Of a stretch of DNA of 31,039 bases, positions 23,438 through 31,039 are shown piece by piece. The DNA is from CAZPUS01 sp964589825. Its GTDB lineage: Bacteria; Fibrobacterota; Chitinivibrionia; Chitinivibrionales; WJKA01. Below the pieces are notes generated by a model, which was not told the origin of the DNA, ran no database searches, and saw only the letters and a list, made by a program, of their open reading frames with translations. Within the stretch, counting starts at the first letter, position 1; each line of letters starts with the position of its first letter. A program made the position numbers and the translations under genes. The stretch covers positions 1 to 31,039 of the forward strand of contig CAZPUS010000030.1 of assembly GCA_964589825.1 (NCBI GenBank). The letters are read 5' to 3'.

Positions 23438-24232
23438 ATGATAGGGGCTTATATACGACGTCTGGGGGAATGGGCACAGGCACATCTGCGTATACTTTAT
23501 GGCGCGGCAGGGTTATTATATGACACGTGTACCATGTTTGTCTTCCACAGAAGGCGATATGCACTTTCGCTGAAGCAATTTACCGATCAGGTCTTGTTTA
23601 CCGGAATTGATGCATTTTTGCTGGTAAGCTTTACCGGTCTAATTACCGGTATTCTTATAGCAATTCAGGCGTCGGCATATATGCCCCAGTTCGGTGTTGG
23701 CGAGTATTTTGGTAATGTGATGGTCATTGCCATAGTGCGAGAGCTCGGGCCTATTGTTACCTCACTGCTTGTTATCGGTCGCTCGGCCGCGGCTCTTTCT
23801 GCCTATATCGGCAATATGAAAATCAACTCGGAAATTATGATTATTAAGGCCATGGGAATCAACATAGTTCATTTTCTCGTGCAACCTGCGTTTGTAGGGA
23901 TGATTGTTGCCATACTCTGTTTAAACGTCTATTTTGATATAATTGCGATTGTGGGAGGCCTCTTGATCGCAAAAGTGATAGTGGATCTCGATTTTATGAT
24001 TTCCATGACAAAGATTCTCCAAGCATTGAGTATGAGCGATGTGATTCTTACCGTGGTAAAAAGTGTATTGTTCGGAGCTATTATAGCCTCATTGAGCTGC
24101 TATCACGGGCTATCGGTGCAGAGTGTGCGGGAAGTCCCGAGAGCCGTGTTCAGAACCGTGGTGCACTCTTTTGTGATTGTGATGGTGGTAACGGTAATTA
24201 TTACAATAGGATGGTATTCTCATGGGTTATAG
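23438..24232 (+). CDS. MlaE-family ABC lipid transporter permease (divergent)
   Basis: 264 residues with five or six membrane segments. The central signature VRELGPIVTSLLVIGRS is textbook MlaE/YrbE. Such permeases sit in the inner membrane with MCE proteins and move phospholipids between membranes. Unusually, the following stretch, generally AAELGTM..EQIDAL in the family, reads SAYIGNMKINSEIMII. The conserved glutamate and the EQIDAL segment that contacts the ATPase are therefore replaced. The start has only a weak ribosome site. It overlaps the ATPase gene by 11 bp, and the MCE gene follows, so the E-F-D unit is complete. It may be an atypical paralogue alongside a standard Mla set elsewhere. 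Confidence 0.85.
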   Translation: MIGAYIRRLGEWAQAHLRILYGAAGLLYDTCTMFVFHRRRYALSLKQFTDQVLFTGIDAFLLVSFTGLITGILIAIQASAYMPQFGVGEYFGNVMVIAIVRELGPIVTSLLVIGRSAAALSAYIGNMKINSEIMIIKAMGINIVHFLVQPAFVGMIVAILCLNVYFDIIAIVGGLLIAKVIVDLDFMISMTKILQALSMSDVILTVVKSVLFGAIIASLSCYHGLSVQSVREVPRAVFRTVVHSFVIVMVVTVIITIGWYSHGL

Positions 24233-24887
24233 AATGAATTGCGAGCAGGTGAGTCTGTACGATAACGAAAGGCCGATACTCCAGAATGTCAGTCTCGGAC
24301 TTGCTCATGGAGAACATCTTATTATTTCCGGCGAATCGGGAAGCGGAATCAGTTCACTGCTGCATTTGTGTGCCGGGATCGAACTGCCGGATACCGGCAG
24401 GGTGTTCTGGGAACATCTCGAGTTGGGCCATACGGGGCGGCACGAATTGTTGCGTCTTCGCTGCCGAATGGGGTGCGTACTTCAGTCAAATGCACTTATC
24501 AGCAATATGACCGTTTACGACAATTGTGCGCTCGCGTTGCGATATTTTAAAATAGCCAGGGAGGTGGGTATCAGGGCCCGTGTTACGCAATTGCTTGAAA
24601 GATTGCATATAGCGCATGCCATCGACCTTCTTCCGGAGCGTCTTTCTCATGGAGAAGCCCGTCGGGTTGCACTTGCCCGGGCATGTGTGCTTGCACCCGA
24701 TTTTCTTATACTTGACCATCTGTTTGCCGGAGTTGATGACGCCAGCATGGTATTCATGCAGGAGTATCTGGACCAGTATACTGAAAAATATGTGTGCAGC
24801 ATACTCATGGGTATCAGTAAGAATGCTGATATAAAAGCGTTTGATTGGCCGGTGATACAACTTCGCAATGGCAGGATTGCTGCGTGA
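24222..24887 (+). CDS. MlaF-like ABC ATPase subunit with degenerate nucleotide-binding motifs
   Basis: 221 residues, somewhat short for MlaF (~260). The ABC fold is clear but the catalytic motifs are changed. The Walker A segment is GESGSGISS (37-45), with Ile43 in place of the invariant lysine. Walker B LILDH (162-166) has His166 where the catalytic glutamate belongs. The signature is LSHGE rather than LSGGQ, and the switch histidine segment (ILMGISK, ~194-200) lacks histidine. The Q-loop glutamine (Gln88) remains. By family knowledge this protein should not hydrolyse ATP well. The frame is full length and sits between intact MlaE and MCE genes. An in-frame ATG at 24234 is an alternative start. 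Confidence 0.8.
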   Translation: MGYRMNCEQVSLYDNERPILQNVSLGLAHGEHLIISGESGSGISSLLHLCAGIELPDTGRVFWEHLELGHTGRHELLRLRCRMGCVLQSNALISNMTVYDNCALALRYFKIAREVGIRARVTQLLERLHIAHAIDLLPERLSHGEARRVALARACVLAPDFLILDHLFAGVDDASMVFMQEYLDQYTEKYVCSILMGISKNADIKAFDWPVIQLRNGRIAA

Positions 24888-25042
24888 GAAGCGCTTTTCC
24901 CCCATAATATGCAGCATGAAGGGATCGAAACCATAACAGGCTATACTCAGCCGTAAAAAAGAGTCCGATACGAGAGTAGTGTGAAGGGTATCGGTGTAAC
25001 GTAACAGAACCCGCAATCAGTGCGTACAAGGGAGTTGTGCAC

Positions 25043-25990
25043 ATGAGCAGAGATCACGTCGGTGCCGGTTCACAGCAGGCACAAAAAGTAAGAGAGCCGT
25101 TTTATTATCAACACCGGAGTTTTTTTGTCGGGCTGTTTCTGCTTATACCTCTGGTGGCAATACCCGGATTTCTGATATACGGAATAGTTACGTCTGACTT
25201 CATCCAGCCCTGGGAACACTTTTCGATTAATTACGATAATATTCACGGACTGCAGGAGGGCGCCGATGTGCGCTACCACGGGGTTAAGGTGGGAAGTGTT
25301 CAGTATATCAATCTGAGCTCGGACGGAGATATCGACGTGTTTATACGCATAAAAGAAACATATGTCCCGTTGCTTCTGCAGGGGTGTGTTGCAGAACTGG
25401 GTCAGCGAAGCTTTATCGTGGGTGACTGGGAAATCGAATTACAGAAACAGGAGGAGCTTGCCGGAGTGGTAAAACCAGGGGGGCAGATTCCCTCCCGCCA
25501 GGCCCCGGCTCTGGATGAAGCGCTGCAGCGCATGGTGCGGATGGTTACAGTGGCCGATTCATCGCTTATGGCATTTCAGCAGCATGGGATTATGCAGCAG
25601 CTCGTTAATGGTGACACGCTCGTAGATTTTCTGGGGCAGGCGGGTACGAGCGTCGACAATATTCTTTACAGAGTTCATGCGCTTTTGGGAAATGCCGACA
25701 CGATGGTGGCGGATTTGAGCAGACTCGGCACTCATGGATATGAGGCCGTCGATACTCTGATGGTGTTTGCCCGGCATGCGATTGTGCTGACCGATCAAAT
25801 CGATCGATTACTGAAAGATGTTTCACAACTTTCAACCCAATACAAAGATATGCCCGAACAGGTGCAGAAAACGTTGAAACAGATACACGATGATGCCGAG
25901 CAGATGGAGATACTGCTCAAAGGGCTTCAGAGGCACTGGCTTTTTAAAGGTGCGGTAAATAAAGCGCGACAGCAGCAAAAACAACAGTAA
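25043..25990 (+). CDS. MCE-domain lipid-binding protein (MlaD-like)
   Basis: 315 residues. A transmembrane anchor (~27-49) is followed by an MCE domain (~59-135) with the canonical GLQEGADVRYHGVKVGSV, so it should form a hexameric lipid-binding ring in the periplasm and hand lipids to or from the MlaE-like permease. Residues ~155-300 are a long helical, coiled-coil-rich tail of the kind that forms tunnels or needles in longer MCE proteins. The ATG at 25043 is preferred to the GTG at 25037 because AGGGAG sits 8 nt upstream. It follows the ATPase gene by 155 bp with no gene between. It converges with a GT-C gene across a perfect hairpin. Confidence 0.88.
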   Translation: MSRDHVGAGSQQAQKVREPFYYQHRSFFVGLFLLIPLVAIPGFLIYGIVTSDFIQPWEHFSINYDNIHGLQEGADVRYHGVKVGSVQYINLSSDGDIDVFIRIKETYVPLLLQGCVAELGQRSFIVGDWEIELQKQEELAGVVKPGGQIPSRQAPALDEALQRMVRMVTVADSSLMAFQQHGIMQQLVNGDTLVDFLGQAGTSVDNILYRVHALLGNADTMVADLSRLGTHGYEAVDTLMVFARHAIVLTDQIDRLLKDVSQLSTQYKDMPEQVQKTLKQIHDDAEQMEILLKGLQRHWLFKGAVNKARQQQKQQ

Positions 25991-25999
25991 TAGGTAAAA

Positions 26000-26018
26000 G
26001 TAAAGAACCATTCTTTAC
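26000..26018. terminator. Perfect hairpin between convergent genes
   Basis: GTAAAGAA-CCA-TTCTTTAC, an 8-bp perfect stem with a 3-nt loop, lies between the MCE stop (25990) and the stop of the convergent GT-C gene (26025). It could act as a bidirectional terminator; it is AU-rich and lacks a long T-tract. Confidence 0.4.
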
Positions 26019-26024
26019 AGGCGG

Positions 26025-27560
26025 CTATTTGCAGCTACGCAATAGTCTGAAGGATTTGACCATAAAAAAAACAGCCGGCAAGAGTGATGCTGTCCACAGT
26101 GTTAATGCCCATACCGGGGAGGTACCGCTGCCCACGAGGCCTACGGGCCATATATCGAGACATGAAGTGCGCAGGATTTCCCATGAATGCGTTGGGAAGT
26201 TACCGGTAAAAAGGTGAGCCGTATTACGTATAAATTCTGGAAGAAGTTTGCAATGTGCAAAAAAAGGCAGATCTCTTAATGAGGAAAGACCGGTCTTCAT
26301 TGCGTTTGTTTTTCCGTAATACAATACCTGCAATTCCTGGACATAATGAGAATTGACGAGAGTGGAGGTAAGTGCAATTATGCCACCGGCGAAACTCAAT
26401 GCCTGTACAGGACGTTTTCGCAGTTTCCCGGTGTAGTAAAGATAAAAAACGGGTAGAATAACAAAAGGGATCACCGGATAGAGGTAGCGGTTTGCCCAGC
26501 ACCATGAATTGGTCCCGAATGCGGGAATAACCAGCAGGTACATTCCGGTGCTTATGGCGAGTGCGCGAAGGGGCGAGGGTAAAAGCTTGTTTTTATGGAG
26601 TGCCAGGGGATACAGAGCCATCAGCGTAGCCGCCCAGAACCAGTGTACCCGCCCGAATGAAATGAACGTGTCGAATGCAGTCGAAAGATATCCTGTAGAA
26701 ATGAATTTATGCAATATTTCACGCACTGCAGAACCTGCCGGAGCGAGGGGGGCACCGGATACAGATGAAGCGGAAGACCCAAAATAGCCGAAATCGAACC
26801 AGGAACCGTATCGGTAATGATTGAACCACAGGTGTGCGGCCAGGGATGTGAGGGTGATTCCAGTTCCCAGAATAGCCGATGGGATAGCTTTGCGCTGCAG
26901 GATACTATATACCAGGGCGAAGAATAAAAAAAAGAGGAGATATTCCATTCGTATCGTGGATGCAATAGATGTGCACACACCCCACAATATCCATGCCCTG
27001 GTGTTTTCCCTTTGGTCTGTCTCTCTGTCGGTACGAAAAAAGAGCAGCAAAAAGCCTGCAAGCCCCCAGAAAAGGGCAGCGGGTTCGCTCCAGCCTGTGG
27101 AGCTGTAATGCAACAGTTCGGTAGCAGCTATGCAACAAATTGAAAACAGCAATGCATAACGTGCTCCGACACCGAATCTAACGAATATCAGATAGAGCAT
27201 AATTCCGATACCTGCGGTATAGATGACATTTTGCAGCGTCATAAGGGCCGAAAGCATATAATGTGGTGGTGTTTCTTCGAAAGTTGAAGTGGCAGCAGTG
27301 TAGATCAGCACCGCAGGTATGCAATTAAGAATCGAGCCGATGCTGAAATGCGGGAACGTGTACCCCCCCCTGCCGGAAAACCCCCACGCGGGTCCTGAAG
27401 GACTTATTGCGAACGAACCATTCACAAGCAGGTTGCGGGCCGAAATGATTTTCGTTGCCGTGTCATCTGAATAAAGATGACCTGAATAAAAAACCATCAG
27501 AGAAAAAAAGAGCGCACAGAATATGCACGCTGTTTTTAATACGGTGTCTGTTCGTTGCAC
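26025..27560 (-). CDS. GT-C (ArnT/PMT-like) membrane glycosyltransferase
   Basis: 511 residues with about eleven hydrophobic helices. The first loop after helix 1 has SGHLYSDDTATKIISARNLL (Asp32-Asp33), the place where GT39/GT83-type GT-C enzymes carry their catalytic acidic residue. A large loop follows helix 7 and a soluble ~100-residue tail precedes the last helix. It likely uses a polyprenyl-phosphate sugar donor to modify a lipid, protein or glycan in the periplasm. No ribosome site is obvious at the ATG. It converges with the MCE gene. A MITE copy lies 70 bp upstream of its start. Donor and acceptor are unknown. Confidence 0.65.
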   Translation of the reverse strand: MQRTDTVLKTACIFCALFFSLMVFYSGHLYSDDTATKIISARNLLVNGSFAISPSGPAWGFSGRGGYTFPHFSIGSILNCIPAVLIYTAATSTFEETPPHYMLSALMTLQNVIYTAGIGIMLYLIFVRFGVGARYALLFSICCIAATELLHYSSTGWSEPAALFWGLAGFLLLFFRTDRETDQRENTRAWILWGVCTSIASTIRMEYLLFFLFFALVYSILQRKAIPSAILGTGITLTSLAAHLWFNHYRYGSWFDFGYFGSSASSVSGAPLAPAGSAVREILHKFISTGYLSTAFDTFISFGRVHWFWAATLMALYPLALHKNKLLPSPLRALAISTGMYLLVIPAFGTNSWCWANRYLYPVIPFVILPVFYLYYTGKLRKRPVQALSFAGGIIALTSTLVNSHYVQELQVLYYGKTNAMKTGLSSLRDLPFFAHCKLLPEFIRNTAHLFTGNFPTHSWEILRTSCLDIWPVGLVGSGTSPVWALTLWTASLLPAVFFMVKSFRLLRSCK

Positions 27561-28084
27561 AAAAATTCCACGGGAGTCGGTCGGTTAATGTCAATGAGAT
27601 TACAGAAACGGTATATTTTCAGCCTCTATATAAGCTTAGTGAGTGTATGCCACCTGCTGAAATACGCACTTCGTTTACTGCTATTATGACCATGAGAGAC
27701 CCTGCAAGGGTTCATGTTGATTACGCAACCCCTAGCAGCAGTATCGCTCATTGTAGCTTTGCTTCAAACAGATGCTTAATATAAATATAGAATTTGTCAT
27801 ATAAGCTGACCTGCTATTTCACCTTAAGTAAATTTATGATATTCGATTAATTGATGAAAAGTTCTTCACGGTGCCTGTCAGTAAAAAAGTTAATTTTTTA
27901 AACTGTTTAAAATCCATGTGACATAAAAATGGAGCCTTAGCAAGAACAATAAGGTAAATAAGGACCGATCTTTGAGCTGAAATGAGATATATATTGCGTC
28001 TGGCTGGGGATTTATTATTTTCTATTCTGAAAAATCAAAAGTTCTATCATTTAATATTGAACAGGGTGAAAAAACGCAGGCAAC
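27561..28084. other. Divergent intergenic region with MITE copy
   Basis: 524 bp between the GT-C gene and the BNR_4 gene. It contains one MITE-like copy (27631-27778) and, to its right, very AT-rich sequence to the next start. A 75-codon open frame from 27982 overlaps the next gene out of frame and has no family signal. Confidence 0.6.
27631..27778. mobile_element. MITE-like element, diverged copy 5 (148 bp)
   Basis: The interior aligns with copy 10611-10771 (CCATGAGAGACCCTGCAAGGGT, CTAGCAGCAG, GTAGCTTTGCTTCAAACAG). The ends are TAAGCTTAGTG and CAGATGCTTA, an imperfect inverted repeat. Flanks CTATA (27626-27630) and ATATA (27779-27783) match at 4 of 5. Length equals copy 1. Confidence 0.5.
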
Positions 28085-30088
28085 ATGAGACATATCCATT
28101 ATTTTTTAAAGCGATGTACGTTGACAGTATTCCTGGTTGTACTATTCTGTTTTGGATCCCGGGCATTTACAATAGATACGCTAATGCATGCGGGCATTTT
28201 GACCCATAATAAAATAGAAATAGGCAATACCGCCCGTTCGATAGTATCATACGGTGATTTTATTTATATCGCCTATGCAGACACCTTGGGGAATGGTGTG
28301 GTTACCAAACTTTCTCTCGACGGAACCGTTCTTGGAAGCACGACGGTAATCTCCGATCTTGTTCCTGATGGGCACCATAAGTTATCTATAGCTATCGATA
28401 CGCATGGTTACCTGCACGTTGTCGGTGACATGCACGTCCATGGTGGAGTATGGAATGATTCAGACAGTACATGGTACCCCCGTCCCTACAATGATCAGGA
28501 CCCATTCGGGGTACCGCGTAAAAAACATTCATGGCAGTATTATCGTTCTGATAAACCGGAATCGATCGAATCTTTTACTTTTTACGGAGATAAAACTCCT
28601 GCCGAAGGCGGCATCCCCGGTATCTATGTCACCTATCCGTATTTTGCATCGGATCGAACCGGAACTATTTTTGTTGGCTTCCGCCATAGAATAACACAAC
28701 CAACCCCCGAAAAAAGTACCGATAACAATCAGGTAGATGGGACATTCGCCGGAGGAATAGCCCGTTATGATGCTGATACCCAACGATGGACCATGCTCGG
28801 AGGAACGGATTTTTATACGGATATCAATGCTCTGCTGGGATCCGATGGTCTTATAAATGATCCGATGTGTATGGCCTGGCATGAGCAGGGACGCGGAACG
28901 AGCGGATACACGACCTATCAGTCACTGAACCCATTTATCGACTTCGATAAAAACAACTGCATGCATGTGGTGTTCGCTGTATATACCGAAAAAAGCGCAA
29001 GTGTAAGCTACGGCGGTCTTGGTACAACACACCTGCTTTATGCCAATTCTCCGGATCAGGGTGATACGTGGTACGATGCCGCAGGTAATCGTATCTCAAC
29101 ACTTCCGCTTTCAATCTACAGCACCGGTGCCGTCGTAGCCCACGAAGTTCCGTCTCCGGAAAATTACTGGCAGCGTGGTACCGCATGGGTCGACGCTGAC
29201 AGTTCTGGAAACCCGTTGCTATTTGTCCAGGGACAAAACAGAAATACCAATCCACGATACTACTCCCTGAAATACATTACATGGAACGGATCCGACTGGA
29301 ATACGCCGCAAACCCTGTTCATATCCCCGGGGCTTGCCTTCGATGAAATGGCGGCGGATCTTAACGGCAACTTTTTTACTGTAGAGCATAACGGCGATGA
29401 TTATCTCTATCATTCGGGCGATTACGGTACAGCCTGGGATTCTACCCTCCTTCATACCCATTTCACGTTTGTTACCGCATTTGACAGAGATTTCTTTAAT
29501 GCAACCGGCATACTCCGTTTCCTCACACTGCGCAATGATTTGATGTATATATATACTCTGGACTTTGGATACCAGTCCCCTGCTCCGTATGTCTATCCTG
29601 ACGAAGGAGCTTACAATGACAGCGTACACGTCCATATGTATATGCCCAAAGGAGCCACTGGGTATTACCGTCTGTCCCAAACCGGTAAATGGATTCAGGC
29701 ATCAGAAACAGATACAATAATTTCAATAACTTCCGATGCCGAATTTCAATATTATATGGATGCCACGGCGATACGCGGGACAGTGAGTGATACGCTTAGC
29801 CGCACATACACTATACACAATTCGGTGGCTGCAGAAAGATTACACAAAGCAACAGCAATGCAGAAACTCGCTGTCCTGCATAATGGACGCAGGCTGCACA
29901 CCGTTCGTACTGTTTCCGGCACAGAATTGCATATACAGTGGGTCACACCGGCGGGGAGAATTCTTAAAGCAGAGTCTGCTCGCTCATCCAATCCCGTTGT
30001 TACCATTCCTTCGGTATCCGGTATTATGCTGTTGCGCATTCAAAACGAAGAACAGAATAGTATAACCCACGTCATTGCGGCACGGTAA
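28085..30088 (+). CDS. Exported BNR_4-type beta-propeller (polysaccharide-lyase-like) with putative sorting domain
   Basis: 667 residues. A signal peptide (1-~27, cleavage after SRA) leads into a BNR_4-like propeller. The hallmark DGHHKLSIAIDTHGYLHVVGD (~95-115) and WQYYRSDKPESIESF (~150-164) match the BNR_4 family, which includes ulvan and related polysaccharide lyases (PL24/25/40) and proteins of unknown activity. His98, His111 and His117 are candidate active-site residues by analogy. Residues ~500-580 form a beta-sandwich-like module. The last ~80 (VLHNGRRLHTV, LHIQWVTPAGRIL, SGIMLLRIQ) resemble a type IX C-terminal sorting domain. The ribosome site is weak (GCAGG). It probably binds or degrades a polysaccharide outside the cell. 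Confidence 0.7.
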   Translation: MRHIHYFLKRCTLTVFLVVLFCFGSRAFTIDTLMHAGILTHNKIEIGNTARSIVSYGDFIYIAYADTLGNGVVTKLSLDGTVLGSTTVISDLVPDGHHKLSIAIDTHGYLHVVGDMHVHGGVWNDSDSTWYPRPYNDQDPFGVPRKKHSWQYYRSDKPESIESFTFYGDKTPAEGGIPGIYVTYPYFASDRTGTIFVGFRHRITQPTPEKSTDNNQVDGTFAGGIARYDADTQRWTMLGGTDFYTDINALLGSDGLINDPMCMAWHEQGRGTSGYTTYQSLNPFIDFDKNNCMHVVFAVYTEKSASVSYGGLGTTHLLYANSPDQGDTWYDAAGNRISTLPLSIYSTGAVVAHEVPSPENYWQRGTAWVDADSSGNPLLFVQGQNRNTNPRYYSLKYITWNGSDWNTPQTLFISPGLAFDEMAADLNGNFFTVEHNGDDYLYHSGDYGTAWDSTLLHTHFTFVTAFDRDFFNATGILRFLTLRNDLMYIYTLDFGYQSPAPYVYPDEGAYNDSVHVHMYMPKGATGYYRLSQTGKWIQASETDTIISITSDAEFQYYMDATAIRGTVSDTLSRTYTIHNSVAAERLHKATAMQKLAVLHNGRRLHTVRTVSGTELHIQWVTPAGRILKAESARSSNPVVTIPSVSGIMLLRIQNEEQNSITHVIAAR

Positions 30089-31039
30089 AGTACCCACTTA
30101 ATCAGGATGTCGGGGGTAGATTTGGGCAATCGAAAAGAGGCTACAGCCTCAACAGGGCTACGACGTAACTGCAAGACATTTCTGAAGGTGTGATAGTCCT
30201 GGTCTTTCTGGTGGGGAGCTTGGAGAAGGCCCTTGGGGCGATCCTTTTTTGTTTTCACAATGCGGTTTTATTACGCCTGATTTGATGTCTTTTCAGTCTC
30301 ATGGTCTGTATTTCAGCGCAGATATCCTCCTTATACGGGGACCGACGATATATGCCTATGGCCGCATAACATGCACATAAAAATCATGGGGTTCATTCAG
30401 GATGCCTGTCATAACTATCCTATCAATAAAATACAGCATTTTGCAGGAAAAGTTAGCAAAGGTGTTGCGGGTAAAGGAGTTCAGGTAGCGGGCGTTGCCC
30501 TGTCGCCTGTATTACGAGGACAATAGGCACACACTGAATACAGTCGGATCGTAAATATGGCATCACACATATTCCCAGGAAAAGAGCAGCAGAAGCATCC
30601 CAAGTAAGCTTTTGGTTTGCGAAGTGCTCTGCAGTGTCGGGTATACCGATCGAAGCGTTATGACTCTGCAACTGTGGTTACTTATTGTCAGCGCCGTGGC
30701 CGATGAAAGATAACGTGTATTACTCTTCATTCATAATTCATAGTAGCGAAATAATAAAAATGGCGTGGCTACACAAAGTACTTTTATGGAGGTGAGCGTT
30801 TACACAGAGGCATTTGGCATATTTATGGCAAATTTGACCTGAAAACAATAACAACATTCATTATTATTTTCATTGCGAATATGTGTGATAATAAGTAAAT
30901 TGAAATATAAACGATACATTTGATATTTGTATCGCGCGTGGATAAAAGATGTAACGCTAGGCCAGAGGGGGAGTTTCTTTAATTTTTTTGGCGCTTCCGA
31001 GTTTCGTGTGGGCGCATTTATCCCTCCTTAATCTATTTT
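30089..31039. other. 951-bp region without a supportable gene
   Basis: Short open frames here (such as 30040-30258 and 30453-30671 on the minus strand) show no family signal or ribosome site. Small inverted repeats occur: GAGGCT-AC-AGCCTC (30137-30150) and CGATACA...TGTATCG (30912-30934). The last ~300 bp are AT-rich. The block 30090-30250 looks coding-like on the minus strand and could be a mobile-element remnant, but I cannot name one. Confidence 0.5.
30226..30250 (+). terminator. Weak candidate terminator
   Basis: AAGGCCC...GGGGCGATCCTT with a bulged stem, running into TTTTTT at 30245-30250. It lies about 140 bp after the BNR_4 gene stop; the stem is imperfect. Confidence 0.25.

Noticed and set aside
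27982..28209. 75-codon plus-strand frame before the BNR_4 gene
   Set aside because: It overlaps the BNR_4 gene by over 100 bp out of frame; the composition is AT-driven.
30040..30258. 72-codon minus-strand frame, possibly an IS remnant
   Set aside because: Coding-like, but I cannot match it to a family and see no paired termini; mentioned only in the gap description.
1..31039. tRNA, rRNA and CRISPR arrays
   Set aside because: No T-loop-like motif in a cloverleaf context, no rRNA sequence and no regularly spaced repeats were seen.

Overview
This window looks like chromosome from a diderm (Gram-negative) bacterium of moderate GC content. Apolipoprotein N-acyltransferase, an MlaE/MCE lipid-transport locus and lipoprotein or exported signal peptides all point to an outer membrane. 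Two exported proteins (9222-10580 and 28085-30088) end in about 80-residue beta-rich domains resembling type IX secretion sorting domains. There is also a FecR/PKD/FGE surface protein. Together these suggest the FCB side of the tree, possibly a Fibrobacterota/Chitinivibrionia-like lineage; that placement is inference, since no rRNA or tRNA gene is present.

Layout. 1-2500: a cut-off permuted NlpC/P60-type hydrolase, then two tandem lipoprotein genes sharing an almost identical 166-bp core; the second is truncated and fused to what looks like a transposase remnant. 2957-6661: three poorly characterised genes (membrane protein with an L7/L12-like N-domain; DUF2007-like protein; Cache-domain membrane sensor with no output domain). 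6662-7419: three copies of a small inverted-repeat element (MITE-like). 7420-9170: serS-tsaE, translationally coupled. 9222-10580: Tat-exported histone-deacetylase-fold amidohydrolase, with a fourth MITE copy just upstream. 17729 down to 10896 (minus strand): apparent operon fmt - rsmB - FecR/PKD/FGE protein - lnt. 18115-18504: zinc-ribbon/Tudor-like small protein. 18549-19595: queA, with a three-fold 11-bp tandem repeat upstream. 20168-23332: GT-C mannosyltransferase-like protein and a processive GT2 (CslA/BcsA-like) behind a near-consensus promoter. 23438-25990: MlaE-, MlaF- and MCE/MlaD-like genes. 26025-27560: a second GT-C enzyme, convergent with the Mla genes. 27561-28084: a fifth MITE copy. 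28085-30088: exported BNR_4-type propeller. 30089-31039: no gene I can support.

The most unusual observations are these. (1) A MITE-like family of five copies with matching terminal inverted repeats; two copies are 161 bp with perfect 5-bp target duplications. (2) An MlaF-like ATPase that lacks the Walker A lysine, Walker B glutamate and switch histidine, beside an MlaE whose usual coupling motif is also altered. (3) An RsmB-like protein that has lost both catalytic cysteines, the motif IV aspartate and the glycine-rich AdoMet loop. (4) A Tat-secreted deacetylase with a putative sorting domain. The two apparent pseudoenzymes each sit in otherwise intact, ordinary operons, so they may be repurposed rather than decayed.
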